DNA of 64,000 bases from Actinobacillus indolicus (GCF_901764975.1 NZ_CABFKH010000006.1:1-64000); one strand, 5' to 3'. Numbered from the stretch's first letter, positions 43,967-54,973 are shown. A program made the numbers and translations. Notes: generated by a model not told the origin, from the sequence alone.

Positions 43967-44024
43967 AACAAGCGGTCAGTTCGTCAAAAAAATTTGCAAA
44001 TTTTTATGATAAAGTGACCGCTTG
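43967..44024. repeat. Inverted uptake-signal pair between htpG and mutH
   Basis: ACAAGCGGTCA and TGACCGCTTGT are perfect 11-base inverted copies with a 36-base AT-rich loop. TTTTAT follows the right arm, so the structure may terminate htpG transcription. Confidence 0.7.
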
Positions 44025-44048
44025 TTTTATATAAGAGATAACAGATCA

Positions 44049-44729
44049 ATGCTACTTGCCACTCACTCCGCCACAGAAACAGAGCTTCTCGCCAAAGCCC
44101 AATGGCTCGCAGGCTTTACCCTTGGGGAAATTGCCGAACAGTTGAATATGGTTGTACCGCCTGATTTACGTCGAGATAAAGGTTGGGTGGGTATGCTGAT
44201 TGAAACGGCGTTGGGGGCAAAAGCAGGCAGTAAACCCGAACAAGATTTTGCCCATTTAGGCATTGAGTTGAAAACCATTCCTGTCAATGAAAAAGGATTG
44301 CCGTTGGAAACTACCTTTGTCAGCCTTGCACCTTTAACGGACAATCACGGTATTGTGTGGCAAACCTCCCACGTTAAACATAAATTACAACGGGTTTTGT
44401 GGATACCCGTTGAAGGTAAGCGGTCAATTCCCCTTGAAAAAAGGCATATCGGACAGCCGATTTTGTGGTCGCCGTCCCCACAACAAGAACAGCAGTTACA
44501 ACAAGACTGGGAAGAGTTAATGGAATTGATTGTGCTTGGGCGTTTAAATGAGATCAATGCGAGTTTAGGGGAAGTGCTTCATTTGCGTCCAAAAGGGCGA
44601 AATAATAAGTCGTTAGCTGGGGCAATAAATCAATATGGTGAAAAAATTCAATCACTACCACTAGGGTTTTATTTGCGTAAACCATTTACCGCAGAGATTT
44701 TACAAAATTTTTTACATTCGCCCCTTTAA
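44049..44729 (+). CDS. mutH: DNA mismatch repair endonuclease MutH
   Basis: MutH nicks the unmethylated strand at hemimethylated GATC sites once activated by MutS-MutL. The 226-residue protein (H. influenzae 223) has the catalytic D-x6-E-x-K in [14 protein letters not shown], and the GWVGMLIE and LRPKGRN segments typical of the family. ATG 44049 follows AGATAACAG; the open frame extends nine codons further up. The gene pairs with ygdQ (terC family), as in E. coli. Confidence 0.95.
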   Translation: MLLATHSATETELLAKAQWLAGFTLGEIAEQLNMVVPPDLRRDKGWVGMLIETALGAKAGSKPEQDFAHLGIELKTIPVNEKGLPLETTFVSLAPLTDNHGIVWQTSHVKHKLQRVLWIPVEGKRSIPLEKRHIGQPILWSPSPQQEQQLQQDWEELMELIVLGRLNEINASLGEVLHLRPKGRNNKSLAGAINQYGEKIQSLPLGFYLRKPFTAEILQNFLHSPL

Positions 44730-44825
44730 TTTTGCCACAGCTCTCTATATGATGTGCAACTTTTAGTTCGTTTAGTTCGGCAATTTCTGCCGATGTTATG
44801 TTTAATTTTATCCAAGGATCTTTCT

Positions 44826-45566
44826 ATGTTTGAGTGGATTGCTAGCCCAGAAGCGTGGGTTGCTCTCTTTACCTTAGCGGCGTTAGAAATCGTGCTAGGT
44901 ATTGATAACATTATTTTCATCAGTATTTTAGTTTCTCGTTTACCTGAAAAACAGCGTCAATCAGCGCGTATTATCGGTTTAGCATTGGCGATGGGGACTC
45001 GTATTCTTCTCTTGCTTTCATTAGCATGGATGATGCGATTAGTCGATCCACTCTTTACGATTATGGATAAGCCGATTTCAGGACGTGACCTGATTTTATT
45101 CTTCGGGGGCTTGTTCCTAGTCGTTAAAAGTGCAATGGAACTTATTGAAGCGGTTAAAGGCGAAGCACACGATTCTGAAGGCAATACAAGCAAAAAAGCA
45201 AATTACTTTATGATCCTTATCCAAATCGCAGTTTTAGATATTGTATTCTCACTTGACTCTGTAATTACTGCGGTTGGTATGGCAGATGATATTCCTGTTA
45301 TGGTGATCGCAATTATGATTGCTGTGGGGGTAATGATGTTTGCTGCAAAACCAATCGGGGATTTCGTTGATCACAACCCAACTATTAAGAATTTAGCACT
45401 TGCATTCTTAATCTTAATCGGTATCGCATTAATGGGTGAAGGCTTTAATATCCATATTCCAAAATCAGCGATTTATACCGCAATGGGCTTCTCTGTGATT
45501 GTAGAGTTTATCAACATTAAAATGCGTAAAAACCAAGCAAAACACCAGCTTAACGCACAAGAATAA
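44826..45566 (+). CDS. ygdQ: TerC/YgdQ family integral membrane protein
   Basis: The 246-residue inner-membrane protein has about seven hydrophobic segments and the TerC family signatures LEIVLGIDNIIF and LDIVFSLDSVITAVGM, whose paired acidic residues may bind metal. TerC-family members are implicated in manganese export or metal supply to exoenzymes; the exact role of YgdQ is unsettled. ATG 44826 has AAGGATCT upstream and matches E. coli YgdQ, so the 24-codon upstream extension is rejected. It sits next to mutH as in E. coli. Confidence 0.9.
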   Translation: MFEWIASPEAWVALFTLAALEIVLGIDNIIFISILVSRLPEKQRQSARIIGLALAMGTRILLLLSLAWMMRLVDPLFTIMDKPISGRDLILFFGGLFLVVKSAMELIEAVKGEAHDSEGNTSKKANYFMILIQIAVLDIVFSLDSVITAVGMADDIPVMVIAIMIAVGVMMFAAKPIGDFVDHNPTIKNLALAFLILIGIALMGEGFNIHIPKSAIYTAMGFSVIVEFINIKMRKNQAKHQLNAQE

Positions 45567-45576
45567 TTGTAAAATA

Positions 45577-45599
45577 AGCCCTCATCTGAGGGCTTTTTA
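45577..45599 (+). terminator. ygdQ terminator
   Basis: AAGCCCTCA and TGAGGGCTT form a 9-base stem with a 2-base loop and T-run, directly after ygdQ. Confidence 0.9.
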
Positions 45600-45614
45600 A
45601 TTAAAAGGAAACCT

Positions 45615-46637
45615 ATGTTACTTATCGATCTCGCAGGCTACGAACTTGCCCAAGAAGAACAAGAGTTACTTGAACACCCACTGGTTTCAGGACTTATTCT
45701 CTTTACACGCAATTTTCACGATAAAGCTCAGTTGCAAGCCCTTATTAAATCTGTCCGCCAACGAGTGAAAAAGCCATTGTTAATCACCGTTGATCAAGAA
45801 GGCGGTCGAGTGCAACGTTTCCGTGAAGGCTTTACCAAATTGCCTGCAATGCAATCTTTTCTACAATTAGACCGCTTGCAACTTGCCCAAGAAGCTGGCT
45901 GGCTAATGTCCGCAGAAATGTTTGCGTTAGATATTGATTTAAGTTTTGCCCCCGTGTTGGATTTAGGGCATTGTAGCAAGGCAATCGGCGATCGCTCGTT
46001 TGGAGAAGATGTAGCCACAATGCTACCTGTCGCAGAAGCCTTTATCGACGGTATGCGAGAAATCGGTATGGCAACCACAGGTAAACATTTCCCCGGTCAC
46101 GGTCACGTTATCGCCGATTCTCATCTTGAAACGCCTTTTGATGATCGCCCAAAAGAAACCATCTTTAATCACGACATTCAGCCGTTTAAACAGCTGATCG
46201 CCAAAGGAAAATTATCGGCGATTATGCCTGCCCACGTGATTTACACCCAGTGTGACAGCCAGCCTGCCAGCGGTTCAAGTTACTGGCTGAAAGAGATTTT
46301 ACGCAAGCAGTTGCAATTTAACGGCGTGATTTTCTCTGATGATTTAGGAATGAAAGGCGCTGGGTTTATGGGGAACTATGTGGAACGAAGCGAGAAAGCC
46401 TTACAAGCAGGTTGTGATTTATTGCTACTCTGCAACGAGCCTGATGGCGTAGTGCAAGTGTTAGATAATTTGAAATATCAACCTACCTCAACACAGAAAG
46501 AGCGCCACTTAAGCCTAATGAAACGGAAGCAAATCAGCTGGTCGGAATTAACAGCCAGCCCACGTTGGCAACAGGCTCATCAACAGCTTGCGACACTTCA
46601 AGATCAATGGTTGGAATGGAAAGCTCAGAATGCCTAA
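45615..46637 (+). CDS. nagZ: Beta-N-acetylhexosaminidase NagZ
   Basis: NagZ is a cytoplasmic GH3 enzyme that removes N-acetylglucosamine from anhydro-muropeptides during peptidoglycan recycling. The 340-residue protein has the GH3 NagZ motif [14 protein letters not shown] with the catalytic His, the nucleophile Asp in [10 protein letters not shown], and the QEGGRVQR substrate-binding loop. AAAGGA precedes the ATG. It overlaps rlmC by 8 bases, so the two are coupled. Confidence 0.96.
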   Translation: MLLIDLAGYELAQEEQELLEHPLVSGLILFTRNFHDKAQLQALIKSVRQRVKKPLLITVDQEGGRVQRFREGFTKLPAMQSFLQLDRLQLAQEAGWLMSAEMFALDIDLSFAPVLDLGHCSKAIGDRSFGEDVATMLPVAEAFIDGMREIGMATTGKHFPGHGHVIADSHLETPFDDRPKETIFNHDIQPFKQLIAKGKLSAIMPAHVIYTQCDSQPASGSSYWLKEILRKQLQFNGVIFSDDLGMKGAGFMGNYVERSEKALQAGCDLLLLCNEPDGVVQVLDNLKYQPTSTQKERHLSLMKRKQISWSELTASPRWQQAHQQLATLQDQWLEWKAQNA

Positions 46638-47784
46638 ACTCAACTGCCACCATTTTGAACAAAACCGTTGCAATTCGTGCCAATGGCTTCATAAAAGCTA
46701 TGCCGAACAACTGGCAGAGAAAATCGCCGCTCTCAAGCGGTTAGTTTCGCCTTATTTTTTGCAAACTACGGAATTTTTACCTGCGGTTACATCACCGTTG
46801 GCACATTTTCGTAACAAAGCCAAAATGGTAGTCACAGGCAGTGTTGAACGCCCGATTTTAGGGATTTTAAATGAAGAGGATTTAACGGACTGTCCGCTCT
46901 ATCCGCAAACCTTTACGTCACTTTTCCCTATTCTGAAAACCTTTATCGGACGGGCTGGGCTTGTGCCTTACAACGTGGCAAAAAAACGGGGCGAACTCAA
47001 ATACATCTTGATTACCCAAAGTCAGTATAATCAATCTTTGATGATCCGCTTTGTGCTAAGAAGTGAGCTAAAACGACCGCTTGTCGAGCGTGAATTGCCA
47101 ATGTTACTGGCTCAACTGCCTGAAAAATCGGTGGTGAGTTTGAATATACAACCGCAACATTCTGCGATTTTGGAAGGTGAACAAGAGATTTTTCTGACGG
47201 AACAGCAAATGTTAGAAGAACATTTTAACCAAATTCCGCTGTTTATTCGTCCACAAGGCTTTTTCCAAACCAATCCAACGGTCGCCAGCCAACTTTATCA
47301 CACGGCTCAAGCGTGGATAAAAGAGCTACCAATTACACAACTTTGGGATCTGTTCTGCGGTGTCGGGGGCTTTGGGCTACATTGTGCCAACACATTACAA
47401 GCCAACAATCCAAATGTCGCACTCACTGGCATTGAAATTTCTGCCTCTGCCATCGCCAGTGCCACAAAATCCGCCCAACAGCTTGGCTTACAAAATGTCA
47501 AATTCGCTTCGTTGGACTCGGCTCAATTTGCCTTGAATGAAAAAGGAACAACGCCCGATCTTGTGATTGTCAATCCACCAAGACGGGGCATCGGCAAACC
47601 GTTAGCCGAATTTATCAATCAACTCGGCTCCCCCTACTTGATTTATTCCAGTTGTAATGCAGAAACGATGGCAAAAGATTTTGCCTCACTCAGCCATTAT
47701 GAACTCAAAAAAGTCCAACTATTCGATATGTTTCCCCATACGGCACATTATGAAGTTTTGACGTTTTTGGTGAAAAAGAGCTAA
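46630..47784 (+). CDS. rlmC: 23S rRNA (uracil(747)-C5)-methyltransferase RlmC
   Basis: RlmC methylates U747 of 23S rRNA with SAM. The 384-residue protein has the N-terminal [4Fe-4S] pattern C-x6-C-x2-C ([15 protein letters not shown]), with a fourth Cys in LTDCPLY. The SAM-binding [16 protein letters not shown], the [11 protein letters not shown] segment and the catalytic Cys in [13 protein letters not shown] follow. All fit E. coli RlmC (RumB). The start is ATGCCTAA, overlapping the nagZ end. Confidence 0.94.
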   Translation: MPKLNCHHFEQNRCNSCQWLHKSYAEQLAEKIAALKRLVSPYFLQTTEFLPAVTSPLAHFRNKAKMVVTGSVERPILGILNEEDLTDCPLYPQTFTSLFPILKTFIGRAGLVPYNVAKKRGELKYILITQSQYNQSLMIRFVLRSELKRPLVERELPMLLAQLPEKSVVSLNIQPQHSAILEGEQEIFLTEQQMLEEHFNQIPLFIRPQGFFQTNPTVASQLYHTAQAWIKELPITQLWDLFCGVGGFGLHCANTLQANNPNVALTGIEISASAIASATKSAQQLGLQNVKFASLDSAQFALNEKGTTPDLVIVNPPRRGIGKPLAEFINQLGSPYLIYSSCNAETMAKDFASLSHYELKKVQLFDMFPHTAHYEVLTFLVKKS

Positions 47785-47807
47785 AAAAATCGGGCTTTCG
47801 CCCGATT
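47783..47807. terminator. Terminator between convergent rlmC and yfiF
   Basis: AATCGGGC and GCCCGATT form an 8-base stem with loop TTTC. The minus-strand side has TTTTTTT, so it is strongest for the yfiF-like gene but can serve both. Confidence 0.85.
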
Positions 47808-47810
47808 AGA

Positions 47811-48836
47811 TTAAAGAATATGAGTTTGATACCACTGCGCCAGTAAAATCCCTGCATTGACCGACACATTTAATCCGCTATTTAACGGATTTGCAAAAGA
47901 GAGTTGCACGACCGTATCTTCTGGATATTCTGCATCGTTTGGCACAATTTCACTCAGCACAAAAACCACTTTTTCTGCTAGTACTGTTTTCGCTAGCGAT
48001 GGTGCTTGTTTTTGACGAGTTAAATGAACAATTTGATAACCTGCATTGCGTAATTGCGTCAAGGCAATCTGTTTATGTTTGGTTTCTAATGGGTGAACAA
48101 ACTCTAAGCCGCCTTCCGCAACGCGTGCGGCATTGCTTGAGTTAAGAATATCGTTGCTTTCAACAATAATGCCTTTCACACCATAAAATGCACAAGTACG
48201 AATAATTCCGCCGACATTTTGCGCATTATTTACCCCATCTAATAGCACCAAGCAATCACGCTGACGGGCAACTTGTAGATACCCTTCTAATGAAAATGGC
48301 GATGATTTTTTCACTAATAAACAGATACCGCCGTGATGTTCCGTGCCAGTTACACGTTCCATCTCTTCACTATCGACAACGTGATAGGCTTTTTTCTGTT
48401 CTGCAAGATAACTTAACAATTCACCCGCTTTCTTTGCCCCTTCAACCATTGCCCATAAACGCACGATAGATTCTGGACGTTGTTGAAATAAGGTATGGCA
48501 AGCATTCTCGCCATACACTTTCATTTCTGTTGCACGGTTATTGCGAATTTTTTCAGGCGCTCTTGGCGAAAGTGGGCCTGTTTTTTTCTCCGCTGGCTTA
48601 TTGTTTCCGCCTTTGACACTAATTTTTACTGAGCCTTCTCGCCCTGCTTTTTTCGCTTCCGTTGGATAAATGGAGAAATTCGGTTTATCGTGAGATCTTT
48701 CTGCCTTTTGAAATTTATCACGGTACTCTGAACTTCTCTCTTTTCTTTCTTTGCCTTCCTGTGTTCTGAATTTAGGCTCACGACGTTCTTCCGCAGTTTT
48801 AAAACGTGGTGTCTGCGCATTAAATTTTTGATTCAT
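47811..48836 (-). CDS. yfiF: YfiF-like SpoU/TrmH family RNA methyltransferase
   Basis: The 341-residue protein has a long basic, disordered N-terminus (about 100 residues of Arg/Lys/Glu), then an RNA-binding SpoU substrate domain (MKVYGENACHTLFQQRPESI) and a SPOUT catalytic domain. SPOUT motifs are LLDGVNNAQNVGGIIRTCAFYGVKGI (motif 1), VFVLSEIVP (motif 2) and LSFANPLNSGLNVSVNAGILL (motif 3 knot). It is closest to E. coli YfiF (345 residues). The RNA target is not certain from sequence; 2'-O-ribose methylation is inferred from the family. Confidence 0.9.
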   Translation of the reverse strand: MNQKFNAQTPRFKTAEERREPKFRTQEGKERKERSSEYRDKFQKAERSHDKPNFSIYPTEAKKAGREGSVKISVKGGNNKPAEKKTGPLSPRAPEKIRNNRATEMKVYGENACHTLFQQRPESIVRLWAMVEGAKKAGELLSYLAEQKKAYHVVDSEEMERVTGTEHHGGICLLVKKSSPFSLEGYLQVARQRDCLVLLDGVNNAQNVGGIIRTCAFYGVKGIIVESNDILNSSNAARVAEGGLEFVHPLETKHKQIALTQLRNAGYQIVHLTRQKQAPSLAKTVLAEKVVFVLSEIVPNDAEYPEDTVVQLSFANPLNSGLNVSVNAGILLAQWYQTHIL

Positions 48837-48980
48837 AATATTCTCGATAATAGAAAAATTGTTGAAAGTATAGCAGATAAGCCCTTTATCAAATAGGCTT
48901 TTTTCATCGCCCTATTCCTTTATTCCCTAACTTTCTCTATAATCCTAATCCTTTTATGTTCTTTAAAATCTGGTGGAATT

Positions 48981-49793
48981 ATGAATCCAATGTTAAATAT
49001 CGCTATTCGTGCAGCACGAAAAGCGGGCAATATTATTGCTAAAGGCTATGAGCAAGCGCCTCAAGATACCCAAGTTACTCAAAAAGGCTCAAATGACTAT
49101 GTTACCGAAATTGATAAAGCAGCAGAAGCAGCCATTATTGAAGTGATCCGCAAATCGTACCCTGATCACGCTATTGTTGGCGAAGAATCAGGTATTTTAG
49201 CTGGTACAAATAACGATGTTCAATGGGTGATTGATCCATTAGATGGTACAACGAACTTTGTTAAACGCTTGCCACATTTTGCGGTGTCAATTGCTATTCG
49301 TGTAAGCGGCCGTACTGAAGTGGGTGTTGTGTATGATCCTATTCGTAACGAATTATTTACCGCTGTGCGTGGCGAAGGGGCGAAATTAAACGAATTTCGT
49401 TTACGCATTAACAATGAACGCCGTGATTTACAAGGCACTGTGTTAGCAACAGGTTTCCCATTTAAAGTCGCAAAACATCGTACCGCTCACTTAAATATGA
49501 TTGAAGCCTTGATGAACAATGGCGTGGCAGATTTCCGCCGTACAGGCTCTGCAGCATTAGATTTAGCTTATGTCGCGGCTGGTCGTGTTGATGGTTATTT
49601 TGAAATCGGTTTGAAACCGTGGGATTGTGCCGCTGGCGATTTAATTGCTCGTGAAGCTGGTGCGTTAGTGACCAACTTTGTTGGTGGAACAGATTACTTA
49701 AAATCAGGTAATGTGGTGGCTGGTAGCGGTCGTGTTGTGAAAGAAATTTTAAATAGTATTCAGCCGACTTTAACTGAAGAACTCAAAGCCTAA
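48981..49793 (+). CDS. suhB: Inositol-1-monophosphatase SuhB
   Basis: SuhB is a Mg-dependent inositol monophosphatase that in E. coli also acts in rRNA antitermination complexes. The 270-residue protein has the metal-binding motifs [14 protein letters not shown] and [14 protein letters not shown]. Length is close to E. coli SuhB (267). GGTGGAATT precedes the ATG. dxs follows after 52 bases that contain a short hairpin. Confidence 0.95.
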   Translation: MNPMLNIAIRAARKAGNIIAKGYEQAPQDTQVTQKGSNDYVTEIDKAAEAAIIEVIRKSYPDHAIVGEESGILAGTNNDVQWVIDPLDGTTNFVKRLPHFAVSIAIRVSGRTEVGVVYDPIRNELFTAVRGEGAKLNEFRLRINNERRDLQGTVLATGFPFKVAKHRTAHLNMIEALMNNGVADFRRTGSAALDLAYVAAGRVDGYFEIGLKPWDCAAGDLIAREAGALVTNFVGGTDYLKSGNVVAGSGRVVKEILNSIQPTLTEELKA

Positions 49794-49807
49794 TAATAGA
49801 TTTTTTT

Positions 49808-49825
49808 GGTGGGCAGTTGCCCACC
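49808..49825 (+). repeat. Short hairpin between suhB and dxs
   Basis: GGTGGGCA and TGCCCACC are perfect 8-base inverted copies with a 2-base loop. It resembles a half-element of the GTAGGG/GGTGGG repeat family. Confidence 0.5.
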
Positions 49826-49845
49826 CAACGATTAAAGATAAGCCT

Positions 49846-51693
49846 ATGCAAAAGACCTATCCATTGCTCAGTCAAATCAATTCACCGGATGATTTGCGTT
49901 TATTACCAAAAGATAAACTTCAACCTCTTTGTGATGAACTGCGTGCCTATTTATTAGAGTCCGTCAGTCAAACAAGCGGTCACTTAGCCTCTGGATTAGG
50001 CGTGGTCGAATTGACTGTTGCTTTGCATTATGTTTATCAAACGCCATTCGATCAGCTTTTATGGGATGTTGGACATCAAGCCTATCCACATAAAATCTTA
50101 ACAGGTCGCCGTGACCAAATGCATACGATTCGTCAAAAAGATGGCTTACACCCATTCCCTTGGCGTGAAGAAAGCCCTTTTGATGTATTGAGCGTTGGGC
50201 ACTCTTCTACCTCCATTAGTGCTGGTTTAGGTATTGCCGTTGCCGCAGAAAAAGAGAACGCAGGGCGTAAAACAGTCTGTGTGATCGGCGATGGTGCAAT
50301 TACCGCTGGTATGGCATTTGAAGCAATCAACCACGCAGGCTCAATTCATACAGATATGTTGGTTATCTTAAATGATAACGAAATGTCTATTTCAGAAAAT
50401 GTCGGTGCTTTAAATAACCATTTAGCTCGCCTTTTCACAGGTTCGCTCTACGGCACCTTGCGTGAGGGTGGAAAAAAACTACTCTCAGGTATTCCACCGA
50501 TTAAAGAGTTTGTACGAAAAACGGAAGAACACGTTAAAGGCTTTGTTTCACCTGTTGGCACTATGTTTGAAACACTCGGTTTCAACTATATCGGCCCGAT
50601 TGATGGGCATGATATTGAAGAGTTAGTCTCCACATTAAAGAACATGCGCAATATGTCAGGACCACAGTTCTTACATATTAAAACCAAAAAAGGCAAAGGC
50701 TATACCCCTGCGGAACAAGACCCTATCGGCTTCCACGGTGTACCGAAATTTGACCATACAAGCGGTAAGTTACCACAAACAAAATCCGCTCCAACCTATT
50801 CCAACATTTTTGGCGACTGGCTTTGCGAAATGGCAGAGCGAGATCCGAAAATTATCGGCATTACCCCTGCGATGCGTGAAGGATCGGGAATGGTTGAATT
50901 TTCCAAACGCTTCCCACAACAATATTTTGATGTAGCGATTGCTGAACAGCACGCTGTGACCTTTGGGGCTGGGCTTGCGATTGCTGGTTACAAGCCTGTG
51001 GTGGCGATTTACTCTAGCTTCCTACAACGTGCTTACGACCAACTTATTCACGATGTGGCGATTCAAAACTTGCCTGTGATCTTTGCGATTGACCGTGCAG
51101 GTATTGTGGGAGCAGACGGACAGACCCATCAAGGTGCATTTGATTTAAGTTTTATGCGTTGCATCCCAAATATGACGATCATGTGCCCAAGTGATGAAAA
51201 TGAAATGCGTCAAATGCTTTACACTGCTTACACAATGAACAGCCCTGTTGCGGTGCGTTACCCAAGGGGCAATGCACAGGGTGTTGAACTTCAACCGATG
51301 CAAGCTCTTGAAATCGGCAAAGGTAAAGTGTTAAAACAAGGGGAAAAGGTCGCCATTCTCAATTTTGGTGCATTATTGAACGAAGCAAAACAAGTGGCAG
51401 AAACCCACAATTACACGCTAGTTGATATGCGTTTTGCAAAACCGCTAGATGAATCCTTAATTGCTGAACTTGCTGATAGTCATGAACTTCTCGTCACGCT
51501 CGAAGAAAATGCAATTCAAGGTGGCGCAGGCAGTGCAGTAAACGAATATTTGCAAAAAATAGGGAAAATCCGACCGCTTGTAATGTTAGGTATTCCTGAT
51601 TTCTTTGTCCCTCAAGCCACACAGCCAGAAGCTTATGCAGATTTAGGACTTGATGCAAAAGGTATCCAACAAAAAATTGCTCAAGCTCTGTAA
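49846..51693 (+). CDS. dxs: 1-deoxy-D-xylulose-5-phosphate synthase Dxs
   Basis: Dxs condenses pyruvate and glyceraldehyde-3-phosphate with TPP, opening the MEP isoprenoid pathway and feeding thiamine and pyridoxine synthesis. The 615-residue protein (E. coli 620) has the TPP-binding [19 protein letters not shown]...LNDNEMS, the transketolase-type [18 protein letters not shown] and the C-terminal domain with [16 protein letters not shown]. Three uptake-signal cores lie within the gene (49972, 50758 and 51572). Confidence 0.97.
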   Translation: MQKTYPLLSQINSPDDLRLLPKDKLQPLCDELRAYLLESVSQTSGHLASGLGVVELTVALHYVYQTPFDQLLWDVGHQAYPHKILTGRRDQMHTIRQKDGLHPFPWREESPFDVLSVGHSSTSISAGLGIAVAAEKENAGRKTVCVIGDGAITAGMAFEAINHAGSIHTDMLVILNDNEMSISENVGALNNHLARLFTGSLYGTLREGGKKLLSGIPPIKEFVRKTEEHVKGFVSPVGTMFETLGFNYIGPIDGHDIEELVSTLKNMRNMSGPQFLHIKTKKGKGYTPAEQDPIGFHGVPKFDHTSGKLPQTKSAPTYSNIFGDWLCEMAERDPKIIGITPAMREGSGMVEFSKRFPQQYFDVAIAEQHAVTFGAGLAIAGYKPVVAIYSSFLQRAYDQLIHDVAIQNLPVIFAIDRAGIVGADGQTHQGAFDLSFMRCIPNMTIMCPSDENEMRQMLYTAYTMNSPVAVRYPRGNAQGVELQPMQALEIGKGKVLKQGEKVAILNFGALLNEAKQVAETHNYTLVDMRFAKPLDESLIAELADSHELLVTLEENAIQGGAGSAVNEYLQKIGKIRPLVMLGIPDFFVPQATQPEAYADLGLDAKGIQQKIAQAL

Positions 51694-51697
51694 TGAA

Positions 51698-51730
51698 AAA
51701 TAAAGCGAATTCACCTTCGCTTTATTTTTT
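51698..51730. terminator. Bidirectional terminator between dxs and arcB
   Basis: AAATAAAGCGAA and TTCGCTTTATTT form a perfect 12-base stem with loop TTCACC, flanked by A- and T-runs. Confidence 0.92.
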
Positions 51731-51732
51731 GT

Positions 51733-53955
51733 CTAATTTTGCTCAACCCATTGAATTGCTAAGGTTAAATCATCCTGCCATGGTTTTAATTGCTCAATCC
51801 AACTAGCGATATTCTGCTCCCAAAAGTCGCCATTGTCTGTTTGCGCTAACTGTGCAACTTGCTGAAGTCGGCTTAAACTGACAGAGGCTAATGCCCCTTT
51901 AATTTTATGCGCTTCATCTGCCGTTGCTTTTCTCAGTTGTGGATCTTGAGTTACTCGCCAATTTTCATGAAAATTGGCTAGATTCTGCATATATTCCGGC
52001 ATAAATTTAGCAAACAGCTCAAAATTAGCTAAGACAGCATTTTTTCCCATGACATCAATAAGCTCTTTTAGCATTGTCTGATCAAAAGGATGGTTTTCGC
52101 TCTGTTGCTCCGTTACAAGCAGTGAGTTTTCATTGGCATTTTGCAAAAAGCCGTCGTCAAAATGACGGTTGAGACAATCTGATAATGCTTCAAGGGATAA
52201 TGGTTTACGTAATACATCATCCATTCCCTGTTTTTGATATTCGACTTTCGTTTGCATAATATTTGCCGTTAAAGCAACCAGTAATGGCAAATAATCGACT
52301 TCTCCCTCTTCATACAGCTGACGTAATCTTTGGGCGATTTCAACACCTGTTGTATCAGGTAACTGAATATCCAATAAAAGCAAGTCGTAACTGTTTTTCT
52401 CAAACAGTTCAAAGGCTTCTGCCCCTGTCATGGCGACATCTACCTCACAGCCAAATTTATCTAACATCGCCTTAGCAACGACAATATTCACTTCAATATC
52501 TTCGACTAAAAGTACTTTTAACGCATGGGTATTGATCGCCACTTCTTTATTCTGACAAGCTTCATCGGCTTGAATTACTAATGTAAAGGTTGCCCCTTGA
52601 TTTAACTCACTTTCGACGGTTAAATCACCGCCCATTAAGCGTGCAATTCGTTTAGAAATTGCCAAGCCGATACCACTTCCCTGCGCTTTTTTACCTTGAG
52701 AATTTTCCGATTGATAGAACATCGCAAAAATTTTACGATGCTCGCTTTTCTTAATGCCAATTCCCGTGTCTTTCAAAATAAAAGCATAGTGATCTTGATC
52801 TCTTCTCTCTACTTTTAAATAAATATCGCCACCCGCTGGGGTAAATTTGACTGCATTATTGACTAAATTCCACAAAATTTGGCTAAGTCGAGCATTATCC
52901 ACGAAAACAAAATCTGGCAGATTATCGTCATATTCGATATGAAATTTAATTTTTTTCTGCTCAGCCATTAAATTCGCAAAATGGCTAATATTGCTAATAA
53001 TCTGAGAAAATTCCACTTCGCTACGGAAAAGCTCAATTCGACGGCTATCAATTTTTTCTAAATCAATGATGTCACTAAAAATATGCCCTAGTGAGACTGC
53101 GCTAACATTAATCGTTTTTAAATACTCTCTTTGCTGTTCTGAAAGCTCTCCTTCTAGCAAAATTCGGCTCAAGCCAATAATCCCATTTAAAGGCGTTCGT
53201 AATTCATGGCTAATGGTCGCCATGAGTGTGGATTTATCTCGGCTATTTTTTTCAATCACTTCTTGATAACGTTTACGTTCAGTAATATCACGTCCAAACC
53301 CCATAATACAATGGCGCTGATTTACACGATCATAATAAGGCACTTTCCGAATTTCAAAACAAGACAGCTTATTATTCGGATGGCGAATCCATTGTTCATA
53401 AGTAATGCCCGTATTACTGATTAAGGTATCTCTGTCTGTATCTAAAATCAGTTTTGCAGTTTCTTCAGGGTAAATATCTTTGGGGGTTAGATGAATTAGC
53501 TCTTTTTCAGAACGCCCCGTTAAAATTTCCATCGCCCGATTACAACCGAGAAACTCGCCATTTTCGTTACGATAAAACACTAAATCGGGTGATGCATCAA
53601 AAAAAGAACGTAAAAACTCCGCTTGTTGCTCAAGTTCTACATTCAAGCGAGCATCATGTTCTCGTAATAAAGAGAGATCATTGAGTGATTGTTCTAAGCG
53701 GATACGAGAACGCTCTAATTTTTCTACAATTAAGTTGAAAAAATAGATAACAAAGGGCGCTGAAATTAATCCAAAGGCGATTGAACGCAAAATATCATCA
53801 GCGTGCACTTGTCCTGTGAAAAACCAGCTTAATAGGCTTTGAGTGACAATCGCAAAAATAGCGAGTACGAAAAGCCCGAAGAGTGCGGATTTTCCCTTTC
53901 CGAGCCTTAGAACCCAGTTTACATACCTTTGTGCATACTGCTTTGGATTTTTCAT
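51733..53955 (-). CDS. arcB: Aerobic respiration control sensor kinase ArcB
   Basis: ArcB is the quinone-redox sensing hybrid kinase that phosphorylates ArcA under low oxygen. The 740-residue protein is fully tripartite. It has two N-terminal transmembrane helices (about 23-45 and 57-77), a coiled coil, and a PAS domain (about 113-225) with both redox cysteines (Cys138 in GCNRAM, Cys199 in SCFEIRKVP). The kinase core has His250 (TISHELRTPLNG), the receiver domain Asp529 (LLLLDIQLP), and the C-terminal HPt domain His683 (DEAHKIKGALAS). ATG 53955 follows GGGGGGAAA; the upstream extension through the neighbouring terminator is rejected. Confidence 0.95.
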   Translation of the reverse strand: MKNPKQYAQRYVNWVLRLGKGKSALFGLFVLAIFAIVTQSLLSWFFTGQVHADDILRSIAFGLISAPFVIYFFNLIVEKLERSRIRLEQSLNDLSLLREHDARLNVELEQQAEFLRSFFDASPDLVFYRNENGEFLGCNRAMEILTGRSEKELIHLTPKDIYPEETAKLILDTDRDTLISNTGITYEQWIRHPNNKLSCFEIRKVPYYDRVNQRHCIMGFGRDITERKRYQEVIEKNSRDKSTLMATISHELRTPLNGIIGLSRILLEGELSEQQREYLKTINVSAVSLGHIFSDIIDLEKIDSRRIELFRSEVEFSQIISNISHFANLMAEQKKIKFHIEYDDNLPDFVFVDNARLSQILWNLVNNAVKFTPAGGDIYLKVERRDQDHYAFILKDTGIGIKKSEHRKIFAMFYQSENSQGKKAQGSGIGLAISKRIARLMGGDLTVESELNQGATFTLVIQADEACQNKEVAINTHALKVLLVEDIEVNIVVAKAMLDKFGCEVDVAMTGAEAFELFEKNSYDLLLLDIQLPDTTGVEIAQRLRQLYEEGEVDYLPLLVALTANIMQTKVEYQKQGMDDVLRKPLSLEALSDCLNRHFDDGFLQNANENSLLVTEQQSENHPFDQTMLKELIDVMGKNAVLANFELFAKFMPEYMQNLANFHENWRVTQDPQLRKATADEAHKIKGALASVSLSRLQQVAQLAQTDNGDFWEQNIASWIEQLKPWQDDLTLAIQWVEQN

Positions 53956-53965
53956 TTTCCCCCCA

Positions 53966-53997
53966 TAAAAAAATAGCTCCGTTACGGGAGCTATTTT
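53966..53997 (-). terminator. Terminator of the EamA transporter gene
   Basis: AAAATAGCTCC and GGAGCTATTTT form a perfect 11-base stem with a 6-base loop and a T-run on the minus strand. It lies between the EamA gene and the arcB start. Confidence 0.9.
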
Positions 53998-54002
53998 AAC
54001 CT

Positions 54003-54869
54003 TTATCGCCAGTAGAATAAGCAAATAATTGCAACTATCGCAACTACTACGCCTACATAGTTGATTTTATTAATTTTTTCTTTAAATGCAAAAGCACCGA
54101 TTAATGTCCCTAAACAGATAACCCCTAAGTTCATGCCTGTAAAGACAAGGGTTGGATCATCCTTCATCACTTGGTGGGCTTTGATATAAAACAGAATATT
54201 GCCAAAGTTAAGTGCGCCAAGTAATAAACCGACTAACACGCTCGGCACATGCCATTGCGTACGTTTAAGCAGTAAATAGATGAACATTACACAGCCTGCG
54301 CCGATAAAAGAGATGAGTAGTGTCAATGGGAAAGCTGAGCCTGTTTTTGCCATCTGCTTAAACAAAATATCAATTACCCCAAAACCAACCCAAACCAACG
54401 CAAGACTGATAATCGCCGTTTTACCACCTTTGCTGCCCATACCTTCATTACTTTTCCAAAGTAAGCAACCTAATGCCGCAAACGCCAACACTAAGGCAAA
54501 TAATTTATTGGAAGTAATCGCTTCACCAAAAATCGTAAAGGCAGCAAAAATCGGCAGGAATAAAGATAAACGTTGTGCCGCATCAGTACGAATAATCCCC
54601 GCAAATTCAAGGGCTTTGGCTTGAATTAAAAATACGGTTGGAAGCAAAATACCAAGGGCAAAAAAGAGATAAGAGGATGGATTATTGGCGACGATATCCA
54701 CTAAGCTTTGCCCCTGAAAATCAGGTTTTAACAGAAAATAGCACAGACTAGTCGCAACGATATAGTTCACTGCTATACTTTGTGCAATAGCAATGCCCTT
54801 TGAACGTGCAATTTTAATCAGCACTCCAACAGACACACTACATAAAATAGCTAAGATAAGTTCTAACAT
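54003..54869 (-). CDS. EamA/DMT superfamily membrane transporter
   Basis: The 288-residue inner-membrane protein shows about ten hydrophobic segments in two halves, the DMT/EamA layout. The first half starts MLELILAILCSVSVGVLIKIARSKG and the second half starts ISLALVWVGFGVIDILFKQM. The substrate is not evident. AAAAGGAG precedes ATG 54869. It lies between smrB and arcB and ends in its own terminator. Confidence 0.85.
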   Translation of the reverse strand: MLELILAILCSVSVGVLIKIARSKGIAIAQSIAVNYIVATSLCYFLLKPDFQGQSLVDIVANNPSSYLFFALGILLPTVFLIQAKALEFAGIIRTDAAQRLSLFLPIFAAFTIFGEAITSNKLFALVLAFAALGCLLWKSNEGMGSKGGKTAIISLALVWVGFGVIDILFKQMAKTGSAFPLTLLISFIGAGCVMFIYLLLKRTQWHVPSVLVGLLLGALNFGNILFYIKAHQVMKDDPTLVFTGMNLGVICLGTLIGAFAFKEKINKINYVGVVVAIVAIICLFYWR

Positions 54870-54973
54870 TGATTCTCCTTTTAATATAAGACGCAAAAAA
54901 TCGGACTATTTTACAAAATTTTATTCATTGTTTTTAAAAATGGAGATCGGATTTGCAAAATTTTTGCAAAATG

